From the NCBI RefSeq assembly GCF_035195345.1, contig NZ_CP136574.1:2037871-2101870 (forward strand): a stretch of 64,000 nt of DNA, given 5' to 3'. Positions 54,535 to 63,990 of this stretch are shown piece by piece. Made by a program: the position numbers and the translations under genes. Position 1 is the first letter of the stretch. Every line of letters starts with the position of its first letter. The stretch is from Flavobacterium sp. GTDB lineage: Bacteria; Bacteroidota; Bacteroidia; Flavobacteriales; Flavobacteriaceae. The notes below the pieces were generated by a model that had not been told where the DNA came from, made no database searches, and saw nothing but the letters and a program-made list of their open reading frames with translations.

Positions 54535-55302
54535 TTATAATTCCCACGAATTCAATTGCTGAATGGCATGATGTGCTGTTAAATCAAACTGAACCGGAAC
54601 AATTGAAATATAACCGTTTTCTAAAGCCCATTCGTCTGTATCCGTTCCTTTGTCTTGATTGATAAATTTACCGGTTAACCAATAATATTCTTTTCCTTGT
54701 GGGTTGGTTCTTTTATCAAATTCTTCTTGCCACATGGCTTTTGCTTGGCGACAAATTTTAATGCCTTTGATATCTTCTTTACTTAATTTCGGAAAATTTA
54801 CGTTTAGTATCACGCCCTCAGGTAATCCTTTTTCTAAAACACCTTGCGCAATTTGTTTTACATAACTTTTTATAGGTTCAAAATTAGCATCCCAACTATA
54901 ATCTAATAACGAAAATCCGATAGCGGGAATCCCTTCGATTCCAGCTTCCACTGCAGCGCTCATTGTACCTGAATAAATTACATTAATGGAAGAATTTGAA
55001 CCATGATTAATACCCGATACACACAAATCGGGTTTTCTATTTAAAATTTCATTAACGGCAATTTTTACACAATCTACTGGGGTGCCACTGCAACTGTATT
55101 CTTGTGAAAGATCTTTATCTAGTGTTACTTTTTCTAATTTTAGGGTATTGTTTATGGTAATAGCATGACCCATTGCGCTTTGTGGGCTATCTGGAGCAAC
55201 TACAACTACATCTCCAAGTTCTTTCATTACTTCAATTAAAGTTCGAATTCCAGGAGCAACAATGCCATCATCGTTTGTTACTAGTATTAGAGGTCTTGCC
55301 AT
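54535..55302 (-). CDS. surE: 5'/3'-nucleotidase SurE
   Basis: The 255-residue protein has the family metal and phosphate motifs LILVTNDDGIVAPGI, VVVAPDSPQSAMGHAITIN, CSGTPVDCVKIAVN and LCVSGINHGSNSSINVIYSGTMSAAVEAGIEGIPAIGFSL. It dephosphorylates nucleoside monophosphates in stress and stationary phase. It starts the surE-lpxB-comEC unit. Length and motifs are complete. Confidence 0.96.
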   Translation of the reverse strand: MARPLILVTNDDGIVAPGIRTLIEVMKELGDVVVVAPDSPQSAMGHAITINNTLKLEKVTLDKDLSQEYSCSGTPVDCVKIAVNEILNRKPDLCVSGINHGSNSSINVIYSGTMSAAVEAGIEGIPAIGFSLLDYSWDANFEPIKSYVKQIAQGVLEKGLPEGVILNVNFPKLSKEDIKGIKICRQAKAMWQEEFDKRTNPQGKEYYWLTGKFINQDKGTDTDEWALENGYISIVPVQFDLTAHHAIQQLNSWEL

Positions 55303-55442
55303 TTTTACATTTTTTGCTAAATTAAATAATTTATGCCGAATCCTTTTTTTTGAATCCTTTTTTTTATTGGTTTAACAAAAAATTATAGTAATTTGCACAC
55401 TTGTGGCATGATTTTTTGTGTAATTTAGTTGAAAATTTTTCA

Positions 55443-57596
55443 ATGAAACGAATAGTTGAATTTATGAAAAGAAATTATAAGGTTATATTGTTGGTAACTG
55501 CTTTATCTGCAATACTTTGGAGTTTTATCCCAAGTGAGAAAAAAGAAGATCCTGAAAAAGATAAACTTTTATTGGAGTTGTTGGCCTTTGTTTTAGAAAA
55601 AGGGCATTATAGTCCTGTGGAGTTAAATGATGATTTTTCTAAAAAAGTATATAAAAAATATTTAGATAATCTTGATCCTACAAGACGCTTTTTTCTACAA
55701 AGCGATTTGAATGAGTTCAGTAAATATGAAACTTCTATCGATGACATGATTAAGAACAAAGATATTTCATTTTTTAATTTAACAAATGAACGTTTGTTAC
55801 AAAGAATGAAAGAGTCAAGAGCTATTTATGAAGAAGTATTAAGTAAACCATTCGATTTCAACTTGCAAGAAACCATCAATGTTGATTATGACAAACTGCC
55901 TTACAGTAAAAATAAGACAGAGTTGATGGACAGATGGAGAAAACAATTAAAATTATCTGCTCTTTCTACCATTTCAGATAAACAAAAACTTGAAGAAGAT
56001 AAAAAGAAAGACGATGCTAAATACCAAGTAAAAAGTTTTGATGTAATTGAAAAAGAAGTTAGAGAAAATTCTTTAAAATCTTTAAACGAATATTTTGACT
56101 TTATTGAAAAGGAATTAAATAGAGATGATTGGTATGCCATTTTCTTAAATTCTATTGTAGAGCGATATGATCCACATACGTTTTATTTTTCACCTGAAGA
56201 TAAAGAAAAATTTGATGTAAGTATGAGTGGAACCTTTCAAGGAATTGGTGCTCGTTTACAAAAAAAAGAAAGTGGAGTTGAAATTTCTGAATTAATTTCT
56301 GGTGGTCCAGCTTGGCGTGGGAAAGAGTTAGAAGCGGGTGATTTAATTTTAAAAGTCGCTCAAGGAAAGGAGGAACCTCTTGATATTGCTGGAATGCGTT
56401 TAGACGACGTAGTTAAAAAGATTAAAGGACCTAAAGGGACGGAAGTTCGCTTAACAGTTAAAAAAGTTGATGGAACTATTAAGGTAATTTCAATTATTAG
56501 AGACGAAGTTGAAACTGAAGAAACTTTTGCAAAATCTAGTATTGTAATGAAAGATGGTAAAAAATACGGAATTATTTATTTGCCAAAATTTTATATTAGT
56601 TTTGAAAACAAACTCAATCGAGATGCCTTTAAGGATGTTGCTTTAGAAATCGAAAAACTGAAAGCCCAAAATATTGATGGTCTTATTATGGACTTGAGAG
56701 ACAATGGAGGAGGTTCTTTAGAAACGGTAGTTAAAATGGTTGGATTATTTATTCCAGAAGGACCAGTTGTACAAGTTAAAGCACCTGGCAGAAGTCCTGA
56801 AATTTTACCAGACCCTGATAAAAAAGTACAATATGATGGACCATTAGTAGTAATGATTAATAATTTTTCAGCTTCAGCTTCTGAGATTTTTGCTGCAGCT
56901 ATTCAAGATTATAAAAGAGGTATTGTGGTTGGAAGTAGTCATTCTTATGGTAAAGGAACAGTTCAAAATGTTATCGATTTAAATCAATTTATTAGAGGTA
57001 ATTCTTTTGGTGATTTAGGAGCTTTAAAGACTACAATTCAAAAGTTTTATAGAATAAATGGTGGTTCAACCCAAAGAGAAGGAGTAAAAAGTGATATCGT
57101 TTTTCCTGATCGATTTGCTTATTTAGATATGGGCGAACGTGATGAGGAAAGTGCTTTACCTTGGGATAAGATAGCACCAGCAAAATATGAGCCTTTACAA
57201 ATTAATTATGATAATGTTATTGCTAATAGCAAGAAAAGAATTGCTGCTAATCCAGTATTTAATTTAATTGACGAAAATGCAAAATGGATTTTTGAACGTA
57301 AAGACGAGAATGTTTTTAGTTTAAATTTAAATGATTTTAATAACGAAATTAATGCTACCGATGCTAAAATTAAAAAGTTTAAAGCAATTTCGGATTACAA
57401 TAATAAGTTTCAATTTGTTTCATTGCCAGATGAAGTGGCTTTGTTTGAAAAAGATACTTTATTAAAGCAAAAAAGAGAGCGTTGGCATGAAGAAATGCAA
57501 AAAGATATTTATATTGAGGAAACTTTAAATGTTATTTCAGATATAAAATTACTCACAAAAGGTAAAAGTTTTACCCAAAAATTGAGCATGAATTAA
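55443..57596 (+). CDS. carboxy-terminal processing protease (Prc/Tsp-like)
   Basis: From ATG 55443 the protein has 717 residues; a TTG at 55401 is unneeded. A membrane anchor (VILLVTALSAILWSFIP) is followed by an N-terminal helical region (DLDPTRRFF, NSIVERYDPHTFYFSP), a PDZ domain (GIGARLQKKESGVEISELISGGPAWRGKELEAGDLILKV) and the S41 protease domain. The catalytic dyad is Ser478 (FSASASEIFAAAIQ) and Lys504 (YGKGTVQ). A Tsp-type C-terminal domain completes the enzyme. It degrades or trims periplasmic proteins from the C terminus. Terminator follows at once. Confidence 0.94.
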   Translation: MKRIVEFMKRNYKVILLVTALSAILWSFIPSEKKEDPEKDKLLLELLAFVLEKGHYSPVELNDDFSKKVYKKYLDNLDPTRRFFLQSDLNEFSKYETSIDDMIKNKDISFFNLTNERLLQRMKESRAIYEEVLSKPFDFNLQETINVDYDKLPYSKNKTELMDRWRKQLKLSALSTISDKQKLEEDKKKDDAKYQVKSFDVIEKEVRENSLKSLNEYFDFIEKELNRDDWYAIFLNSIVERYDPHTFYFSPEDKEKFDVSMSGTFQGIGARLQKKESGVEISELISGGPAWRGKELEAGDLILKVAQGKEEPLDIAGMRLDDVVKKIKGPKGTEVRLTVKKVDGTIKVISIIRDEVETEETFAKSSIVMKDGKKYGIIYLPKFYISFENKLNRDAFKDVALEIEKLKAQNIDGLIMDLRDNGGGSLETVVKMVGLFIPEGPVVQVKAPGRSPEILPDPDKKVQYDGPLVVMINNFSASASEIFAAAIQDYKRGIVVGSSHSYGKGTVQNVIDLNQFIRGNSFGDLGALKTTIQKFYRINGGSTQREGVKSDIVFPDRFAYLDMGERDEESALPWDKIAPAKYEPLQINYDNVIANSKKRIAANPVFNLIDENAKWIFERKDENVFSLNLNDFNNEINATDAKIKKFKAISDYNNKFQFVSLPDEVALFEKDTLLKQKRERWHEEMQKDIYIEETLNVISDIKLLTKGKSFTQKLSMN

Positions 57597-57601
57597 TTTA
57601 T

Positions 57602-57627
57602 AAAGTCCCTTTAATTAGGGACTTTTT
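57602..57627 (+). terminator. terminator after the tail-specific protease gene
   Basis: AAAGTCCCT (57602-57610) pairs with AGGGACTTT (57617-57625), followed by T residues. Confidence 0.82.
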
Positions 57628-57652
57628 AGTTTTTGAATTATAACAAGGTAGT

Positions 57653-58433
57653 ATTATTAAATTTAGTTTGTTTATTTTAGTGTTAATCTTTTCTTCTTGT
57701 AAAGAGAGTAATGAATTAGTAAATGAAACGGATGATTTTACTTCAAATGAAGCTAATGTTGCAACTGATTTTGATTTTTTACCAACTTCTATTACAAATG
57801 CTATTTATCACCGCTCTGCTTATGTTTTTTCTTATTCTGAAGCACATGAGCAAAGTGAGTGGGTTGCTTATTATTTAGATGTTGATGATATAAATTCAAC
57901 CCACTTTGATAGACCATTTTTCACACAAGATCCTTTAGTTAAATCCAATTCCGCTGATTGGAGAAACTACAAAAATTCGGATTATGATAAAGGACATTTA
58001 TGTCCCGCTGGTGATAGAAAAGAATCCTATAAGTCATTTCAAGAAACTTTTTTTTTACGTCAAATATTAGTCCACAAGAACATGAATTTAATTTAGGGGT
58101 TTGGAATCGATTGGAAGATAAATTCGCTATTGGGCTGCTACAAAGGAAGGTTTATATATTGTTTCAGGAGGTGTTTTAACAGATGATTTGAAAACTATAG
58201 GAAAAGAGAAGGTTTCAGTTCCTAATTATTTTATAAAGTACTTTTATCAAAAGATGGTACTCAAATGATTGGTTTTTAGTGCCCCATGAAAATTCAAATA
58301 AACCTTTGTATGAATTTGTGCTTTCTGTTGATGAAATAGAAAAAATGACTGGAATTGATTTTTATCCTAATTTGTCTGACGAAATTGAAAATCAACTTGA
58401 ATCTCAGTCTGATATAAAAAATGGAGTTTTTAA
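57653..58433 (+). pseudogene. DNA/RNA non-specific endonuclease (NUC1-type) pseudogene
   Basis: Three reading frames together encode one lipoprotein-like endonuclease: FILVLIFSSCKES (lipobox cysteine), TNAIYHRSAYVFSYSEAHEQSEWVAYYLD, and the catalytic motif SDYDKGHLCPAGDRK (variant of DRGHLAPA). The product continues only after frame changes: at the T9 run 58048-58056 (then NISPQEHEFNLGVWNRLEDK), near 58122-58124 (then RYWAATKEGLYIVSGGVLTD), at the T-run 58229-58232 (then YKVLLSKDGTQMIGF), and at the T5 run 58273-58277 (then VPHENSNKPLYEFVLSVDEIEKMTGIDFYPNL). The expected ATG is ATT at 57653. The last frame reads on antisense into rodA, so the stop was probably lost by another T-run change at 58427-58431. 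Confidence 0.9.
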
Positions 58434-59690
58434 TTACCACTCATTTACTTTATTAGCATCTAATTTAATGAAGATAAAAAGCAAAATTGTAAACGCCCAC
58501 AAACTCGAACCACCATATGAGAAAAAGGGTAGTGGAACTCCAATAGTTGGGAATAACTTAATTAACATGGCGATATTTACAAAGAAATGTGTAAACAAAT
58601 AGGTTGCTACACAATAACCATAAACCCTACTAAATTTGGTTTTCTGATTCTCGGCTAAATAGATGATTCTTAAAAATAAGGCAACAAACAATAGAATTAC
58701 CGTTATACTTCCAATAAAACCCCATTCTTCACCTACTGTAGTAAAAATATAATCGGTATGTTGTTCAGGAACAAAACCACCTTTAGTTTGCGTTCCCTCT
58801 AAATAGCCTTTACCTAGTAACCCTCCAGACCCAATGGCTATCATAGATTGGTTTAAGTTGTAACCTTCGCGTTTCATGTCTACATCATCACCAATTAAAA
58901 CGTTTATACGATCTTTTTGATGAGGTTCTAAAACACTATCATAAACATAGCTTACAGAATATGAAAATCCTGCCATTACTAAGTAAAGTAATCCATAGAC
59001 AATTGGGTTTCTAGATATTTTTCTGTTAAAAATATAATGAATAATCATGATTACCAATATAACAGAAATTAAGTACATAGGCTGTATTACCAAGGATAAA
59101 AAGAATAAGGCAATTGCTATTATTCCAGCAAAGAAATACCAGCTTGGCAATCCTTCTCTATTTAATACAAATATCAAAGAAACAAATATCATGGCACTAC
59201 CAGCATCGGGTTGCATTAATATTAGAAGAATTGGCAGTCCAACAATTGCTAATCCTATGATTTGATGTTTGGTTAATTTTAAATTAATTTGCGAATAACT
59301 TAAATATTTAGCAAGTAAAAGAGCTGTTGCGGTTTTAACAAATTCTGAAGGTTGAAAACCAAAACCTCCAAATTGATACCAGTTGGTTTGTCCTTTTTTG
59401 GTAACACCAAAAACAAATAATCCAAGTAATAGTATAATTCCTAAACTGTAAAAAACAAACGAGAGACGTTCAAATATTTTAGCATCAGTAAATAATATTA
59501 TAAAGATAAGGGGAATGGTTAAGCCAATAAACAGCATTTGTCTTCCATATATTTGAGAAATATCAAAAATGGAAGTTTCTTCTAAAGGTAAAGAGGCAGA
59601 ATAAATAGTCATCCAGCCCATAATTACTAAAACAACGTAAAGTAATATGCTGATAAAGTCGATTCTATTTCCTACGCTTTGATTTTTCAT
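58434..59690 (-). CDS. rodA: rod shape-determining protein RodA (SEDS glycosyltransferase)
   Basis: The 418-residue protein has about ten membrane helices and the SEDS-family features FQPSEFVKTATALLLAKYLS, LPILLILMQPDAGSAMIFVSLIFVL, NLNQSMIAIGSGGLLGKGYLEGTQTKGGFVPEQHTDYIFTTVGEEWGF and PTIGVPLPFFSYGGSSLWAF. It polymerises peptidoglycan strands with PBP2 during cell elongation. It is the last gene of the mre operon and abuts the PBP2 gene with no gap. Its 3' end faces the decayed endonuclease gene. Confidence 0.97.
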   Translation of the reverse strand: MKNQSVGNRIDFISILLYVVLVIMGWMTIYSASLPLEETSIFDISQIYGRQMLFIGLTIPLIFIILFTDAKIFERLSFVFYSLGIILLLGLFVFGVTKKGQTNWYQFGGFGFQPSEFVKTATALLLAKYLSYSQINLKLTKHQIIGLAIVGLPILLILMQPDAGSAMIFVSLIFVLNREGLPSWYFFAGIIAIALFFLSLVIQPMYLISVILVIMIIHYIFNRKISRNPIVYGLLYLVMAGFSYSVSYVYDSVLEPHQKDRINVLIGDDVDMKREGYNLNQSMIAIGSGGLLGKGYLEGTQTKGGFVPEQHTDYIFTTVGEEWGFIGSITVILLFVALFLRIIYLAENQKTKFSRVYGYCVATYLFTHFFVNIAMLIKLFPTIGVPLPFFSYGGSSLWAFTILLFIFIKLDANKVNEW

Positions 59691-61619
59691 TTAGTTTTCT
59701 TCCTCTTCTTTTTTGGCTTCGCTAATTTCAACTTTTACTTTGTTTAAAGAATCTTGAACTTTAGTTGCATCCACTTTTCTCTGAAAAATAATATTTTCAA
59801 TTTTTTGGTATTCCGCTTGAAGACTACCAGTTAACATTCTGGTTTCTAAATCTTTTCTTGATATTTTTCCATTAATATATTTTTCTATCATTAAAGTAGC
59901 AATTGGTCCTGCCCAAGTTGCACCATAACCTGAATTTTCGATAAAAACAGCCAAAGCAATTTTTGGATTTTCTCTAGGTGCAAAGGCAACGAAAATAGAA
60001 TGGTCTTTTAATTGGAAGGTTTTTCCAGCTATCCTTATTTTATTTTCTGCTGTACCAGTTTTACCGCAAATTTTCAAACCTTCAACCCTAAAGCCAGAAG
60101 CAGTTCCGAAATTGTAAACATCTTCCAAGCCCTGAATAATAGGTTCATAATATTGTTTATCAATAGTCGTATAGTGTTTTGTTGTAAATTTTTTGTCGAG
60201 CTTTTGATCTTTAATGCTTTTTACAATATGAGGAGTGTAATAATAACCCCGATTTGCAACCGCAGCCATCATATTTGCAAGTTGTATTGGAGATGTTAGT
60301 ATCTCGCCTTGTCCAATAGCATTAGAAATAATATATGAACTTCTAATCTTTGCACCATTGTACATTTTTCTATATAGATTTGAATTAGGAACTAATCCTT
60401 TACTTCCAATCGGCATATCCGTTCCTAAAAATTGACCTAGTCCAAAACTTTTTACATGATTTGCCCAATTATCAATACTATAATATGAGTTTTTATATTT
60501 TTCAATGGTTCTTTTATAAGTATTTCCAAAGTAGCTATTACAAGATTTATAAATGCCATTATTCAATTGAAGCGTGTGTAAACCACAATGACATCCCATA
60601 AATCTTCCAAAATTAGCACCGTGATTACAGTAAAAAGTGCTTTGTTCATCAATTACTTCTTCTTGTAATCCAATTAATCCTGTTACAATTTTAAATGGCG
60701 ACCCAGGTGGATAGGTAGCTTGTAAGCCTCTATCATACAATGGTTTTGCAATAGAATCGTTGTATAAAGCGGTATAGTTTTTTGAACGTTGCCTCCCCAC
60801 TAACAAGGATGGGTCAAAAGTTGGTGCAGAAACTAATGCCAAAATTTCCCCTGTTTTAGGCTCAATGGCAACAATTCCACCTCTTTTATTAATCATTAAC
60901 TCGGTACCGTATTTTTGTAGTGTATGGTCAATGGTTAGAGTTAAGTCTTTTCCTTGTTGTGCAATGGTGTCAAATTGACCTTTTTTGTAAGGACCAATAA
61001 TTTTATTGTGCTTGTCGCGAAGTAAGTATTTTACGCCTTTTACGCCTCTTAATATTTCTTCGTATTGTTGTTCAACACCTTGTTTTCCTATTAAATCTCC
61101 ACTATTGTAGTATTTTTTTTTGTTTAAAATAGCTTCGTTAACCTGTGTAATAAAACCAAAAATATTAGCTCCTTCTTTTACTTGATAATCTCGCAACGAA
61201 CGTTTTTGGGTGTAAAAACCTTCAAATTTTCTTTCTTTTTCTTGAAAGGCCGCATATTCTGCTTTGTTTAACTGTGATAAGAAAACAGAGGGTAATATTG
61301 GACTATAAACGTTAGCTTTTTCAATTTTTTTAATAAAGAACTCTTTTGTTATGTGAAGTAAATTACAAAATTCGGTTGTGTCTATATCTTTGATTTCTCT
61401 GGGCACTACCATGATATCATACGACGGCTGATTGGCAACTAAAAGTTTACCATTTCGGTCATAGATATAACCTCTTTCGGGAAAATCAAATACTTTTTTA
61501 ATTGCATTATTTTCTGATTGCAGTTTTAAATTTTCATCAATTACTTGAAGATAGAAAATTCGTACAATCAGAAGAATGGAAGTAATAATGATTACGGCTG
61601 GTAAAACGGCTTTTCTCAT
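59691..61619 (-). CDS. mrdA: penicillin-binding protein 2 (class B transpeptidase)
   Basis: The 642-residue protein has an N-terminal membrane anchor (AVLPAVIIITSILLIVRIFYL), a dimerisation domain (FDFPERGYIYDRNGKLLVANQPSYDI) and a transpeptidase domain with Ser307 in the SxxK motif (PPGSPFK), SxN in KSCNSYFG and KTG at Lys520 (KTGTAEN). It cross-links peptidoglycan for elongation. The C-terminal tail is charged and low complexity (KVQDSLNKVKVEISEAKKEEEEN). It overlaps mreD by 4 bp and abuts rodA. Confidence 0.96.
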   Translation of the reverse strand: MRKAVLPAVIIITSILLIVRIFYLQVIDENLKLQSENNAIKKVFDFPERGYIYDRNGKLLVANQPSYDIMVVPREIKDIDTTEFCNLLHITKEFFIKKIEKANVYSPILPSVFLSQLNKAEYAAFQEKERKFEGFYTQKRSLRDYQVKEGANIFGFITQVNEAILNKKKYYNSGDLIGKQGVEQQYEEILRGVKGVKYLLRDKHNKIIGPYKKGQFDTIAQQGKDLTLTIDHTLQKYGTELMINKRGGIVAIEPKTGEILALVSAPTFDPSLLVGRQRSKNYTALYNDSIAKPLYDRGLQATYPPGSPFKIVTGLIGLQEEVIDEQSTFYCNHGANFGRFMGCHCGLHTLQLNNGIYKSCNSYFGNTYKRTIEKYKNSYYSIDNWANHVKSFGLGQFLGTDMPIGSKGLVPNSNLYRKMYNGAKIRSSYIISNAIGQGEILTSPIQLANMMAAVANRGYYYTPHIVKSIKDQKLDKKFTTKHYTTIDKQYYEPIIQGLEDVYNFGTASGFRVEGLKICGKTGTAENKIRIAGKTFQLKDHSIFVAFAPRENPKIALAVFIENSGYGATWAGPIATLMIEKYINGKISRKDLETRMLTGSLQAEYQKIENIIFQRKVDATKVQDSLNKVKVEISEAKKEEEEN

Positions 61620-62122
61620 CGTCTATTGCTTGGCTTAATTAAATAAATGGTTAGCAAACATATAATAAACGTAAATAAAGTACTAGCCAAGGTTCTAGAT
61701 AATATTGTAAGTAATAAATCGAATCTAAAATATTCAAAAAAGAATAAGATAAAATGATGTATAAAAATAGCTAATAATAACAATGTAATACGCTCTGGCG
61801 AAATTTTATCGGCAATTTTTACGGTTTGATATTCGTAACTCAATCCAAATGCAAATTTAAAAAGCGATGGTCTTATGTAAGCTAAAATTAAAGATGCTAT
61901 GGTGTGAATGCCTCCCGAATTGCAAAACATATCTAATAGAATTCCCATGCAAAAACTACTCAATAGCAAAACACTTTTGTTGCTATTTACTGGGAAAAGC
62001 AAAATAAATAACACATACGGATATGGGTTTAAATACCCAAACAGATTAATATTGTTAAATATTAAAATCTGAAGCAGTAAAAAAACTACAAATCGGATGC
62101 TATTTAAAATGTTGTTATTCAC
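61616..62122 (-). CDS. mreD: rod shape-determining protein MreD
   Basis: The 168-residue protein has about five membrane helices (VVFLLLQILIFNNI, LFGYLNPYPYVLFILLFPV, VLLLSSFCMGILLDMFCNSGGIHTIASLILAYIRPSLFKF, ...). MreD sequences diverge strongly, so the call rests on topology, the DMFCNSGGIHT segment common in Bacteroidota, and its position between mreC and the PBP2 gene. It links MreC to the cytoskeleton complex. Confidence 0.9.
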   Translation of the reverse strand: MNNNILNSIRFVVFLLLQILIFNNINLFGYLNPYPYVLFILLFPVNSNKSVLLLSSFCMGILLDMFCNSGGIHTIASLILAYIRPSLFKFAFGLSYEYQTVKIADKISPERITLLLLAIFIHHFILFFFEYFRFDLLLTILSRTLASTLFTFIICLLTIYLIKPSNRR

Positions 62123-62952
62123 TATTTTTTAGGTGCTGTGGTTTCTAATTCTAATTGTTTTTTTTCTTTTTTTCTTTTGTTTTCAATCACATAAACATAT
62201 CCAAGCGATGTCATGTCGTTGAATAAACGAATATTGATGGTGTAGTAATTCGTTTTTTTATCAATATAAATTTTATCAATTTTACCAATAGGAATATTCT
62301 CTGGAAAAATATCAGAATTTCCACCAGTTACAATTGAATCTCCGTGTTTTAGAGAAGCTAATCTTGGTACATCAATTAATTGCGCAAAACCTACATTTCT
62401 ACCGTCCCAAATTAAAGATCCAAAGTGATTTGAATTTTTAATTTTAGCATTGATTTTAGATTTAGTATTTAAAACACTTTGAATTGTAGCAAAGTCAGGA
62501 GATGTTTTTTCAATTAAGCCAACAATTCCTTTATCATTTACAACACCCATGTCAACTTCAATGCCAGCATTTTTTCCAGTATTGATAGTAATATAGTTTT
62601 CACGCGAGTTAAAAGAGTTTTTTACAACTTTTGAAACCACCACATTGTAATTATTAAGGTCGTTTCTAAAAAGAGTTTTTGTTGTTAAAATGGTATCTTT
62701 TTTATTAAAAAGTAATTTTTTTAATAAAGCATTTTCTGAAGCTAAGTCTTTGTTTTTTTGTTTTAAACTAAAATATTCATTTACTTCATTTACCTTTTCG
62801 TAATAGGCACCCGTTACCGCGTTAGCCGAATTAACATATTCGCTACGGTGGTAAGAATGCGATTTTACTACCAATGAAAATGAGAAGCCCAAAAGCAGCA
62901 AAAACAGCAATCTATGGCTGTTTTTTATGATAAAATTAATTATTTGCTGCAT
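62122..62952 (-). CDS. mreC: rod shape-determining protein MreC
   Basis: The 276-residue protein has one N-terminal membrane helix (HRLLFLLLLGFSFSLVVKS), a coiled-coil stretch (YYEKVNEVNEYFSLKQKNKDLASENALLKKLLF) and a beta-barrel-like periplasmic domain (ENYITINTGKNAGIEVDMGVVNDKGIVGLIEK, SGGNSDIFPENIPIGKIDKI). It binds PBP2 and activates elongation. The stop overlaps the mreD start by 1 bp; 9 bp separate it from mreB. Its C-terminal tail is lysine/glutamate-rich. Confidence 0.95.
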   Translation of the reverse strand: MQQIINFIIKNSHRLLFLLLLGFSFSLVVKSHSYHRSEYVNSANAVTGAYYEKVNEVNEYFSLKQKNKDLASENALLKKLLFNKKDTILTTKTLFRNDLNNYNVVVSKVVKNSFNSRENYITINTGKNAGIEVDMGVVNDKGIVGLIEKTSPDFATIQSVLNTKSKINAKIKNSNHFGSLIWDGRNVGFAQLIDVPRLASLKHGDSIVTGGNSDIFPENIPIGKIDKIYIDKKTNYYTINIRLFNDMTSLGYVYVIENKRKKEKKQLELETTAPKK

Positions 62953-62961
62953 GGATTATTT

Positions 62962-63990
62962 TTATTTAATCAGGATTCCTTTGTATTTGTTGATGTTCTT
63001 TAAGGTCATTCCCGTTCCTCTTACAACGGCTCTTAAAGGGTCTTCTGCAATGTAAACAGGTAAATCTGTTTTCATAGATATTCGTTTGTCTAATCCTCTT
63101 AGCATTGAACCTCCACCTGCTAAGTAAATACCGGTGTTATAAATATCGGCAGATAATTCGGGTGGTGTTTGTGATAAGGTTTCCATAACCGCATCTTCAA
63201 TACGTTGAATCGATTTATCTAGTGCTTTTGCGATTTCTCGGTACGATACATCAACACGTTTTGGTTTACCTGTTAATAAATCTCTACCGTCAACTGCCAT
63301 ATCTTCTGGTGGGCTGTCTAAATCTTCCATAGCCGCACCAATTTGAATTTTTACTTTTTCAGCAGTAGTTTCTCCAACAAATAAATTGTGTTGCGTTCTC
63401 ATGTAATAAATGATGTCATTTGTAAAAACGTCTCCGGCAATTTTAACCGATTTATCACAAACAATTCCGCCTAATGCTATAACAGCAATTTCTGTTGTTC
63501 CTCCACCTATATCTACAATCATATTCCCTTTAGGTTGCATAATATCTAAACCGATACCAATTGCAGCCGCCATAGGTTCATGAATTAAGTATACTTCTTT
63601 TCCGTTTACACGTTCAGCCGATTCTTTTACCGCACGCATTTCCACTTCTGTAATTCCAGAAGGAATACAAATCACCATACGAAGCGCTGGCGTAAATAAT
63701 TTCTTCTTTAATGCAGGAATACTTTTAATAAACATTTTAATCATCTGCTCTGAGGCATCAAAGTCAGCGATAACTCCATCTTTTAATGGGCGAATGGTTT
63801 TTATGTTTTCATGAGTTTTACCTTGCATCATATTTGCTTCCTTACCTACAGCAATAATTTTTCCTGTAATACGGTCTCTGGCTACAATAGATGGACTATC
63901 AATCACAACTTTATCATTGTGAATGATTAGGGTGTTTGCGGTACCAAGGTCGATAGCGATGTCCTCGGTCATGAAATCAAAAAATCCCAT
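62962..63990 (-). CDS. mreB: rod shape-determining protein MreB (actin homologue)
   Basis: The 342-residue protein has the actin-fold nucleotide-binding motifs DIAIDLGTANTLI, the connect-1 and phosphate-2 region GNMIVDIGGGTTEIAVIALGG and IYLAGGGSMLRGLDKRI. It polymerises at the membrane and directs elongation with MreC, MreD, PBP2 and RodA, all encoded immediately downstream. Its ATG is at 63990, ten bases from the window end, so its promoter is outside the window. Confidence 0.97.
   Translation of the reverse strand: MGFFDFMTEDIAIDLGTANTLIIHNDKVVIDSPSIVARDRITGKIIAVGKEANMMQGKTHENIKTIRPLKDGVIADFDASEQMIKMFIKSIPALKKKLFTPALRMVICIPSGITEVEMRAVKESAERVNGKEVYLIHEPMAAAIGIGLDIMQPKGNMIVDIGGGTTEIAVIALGGIVCDKSVKIAGDVFTNDIIYYMRTQHNLFVGETTAEKVKIQIGAAMEDLDSPPEDMAVDGRDLLTGKPKRVDVSYREIAKALDKSIQRIEDAVMETLSQTPPELSADIYNTGIYLAGGGSMLRGLDKRISMKTDLPVYIAEDPLRAVVRGTGMTLKNINKYKGILIK

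Noticed and set aside
55401..55442. TTG start for the tail-specific protease
   Set aside because: The added 14 residues precede a normal ATG and membrane anchor and are not needed.
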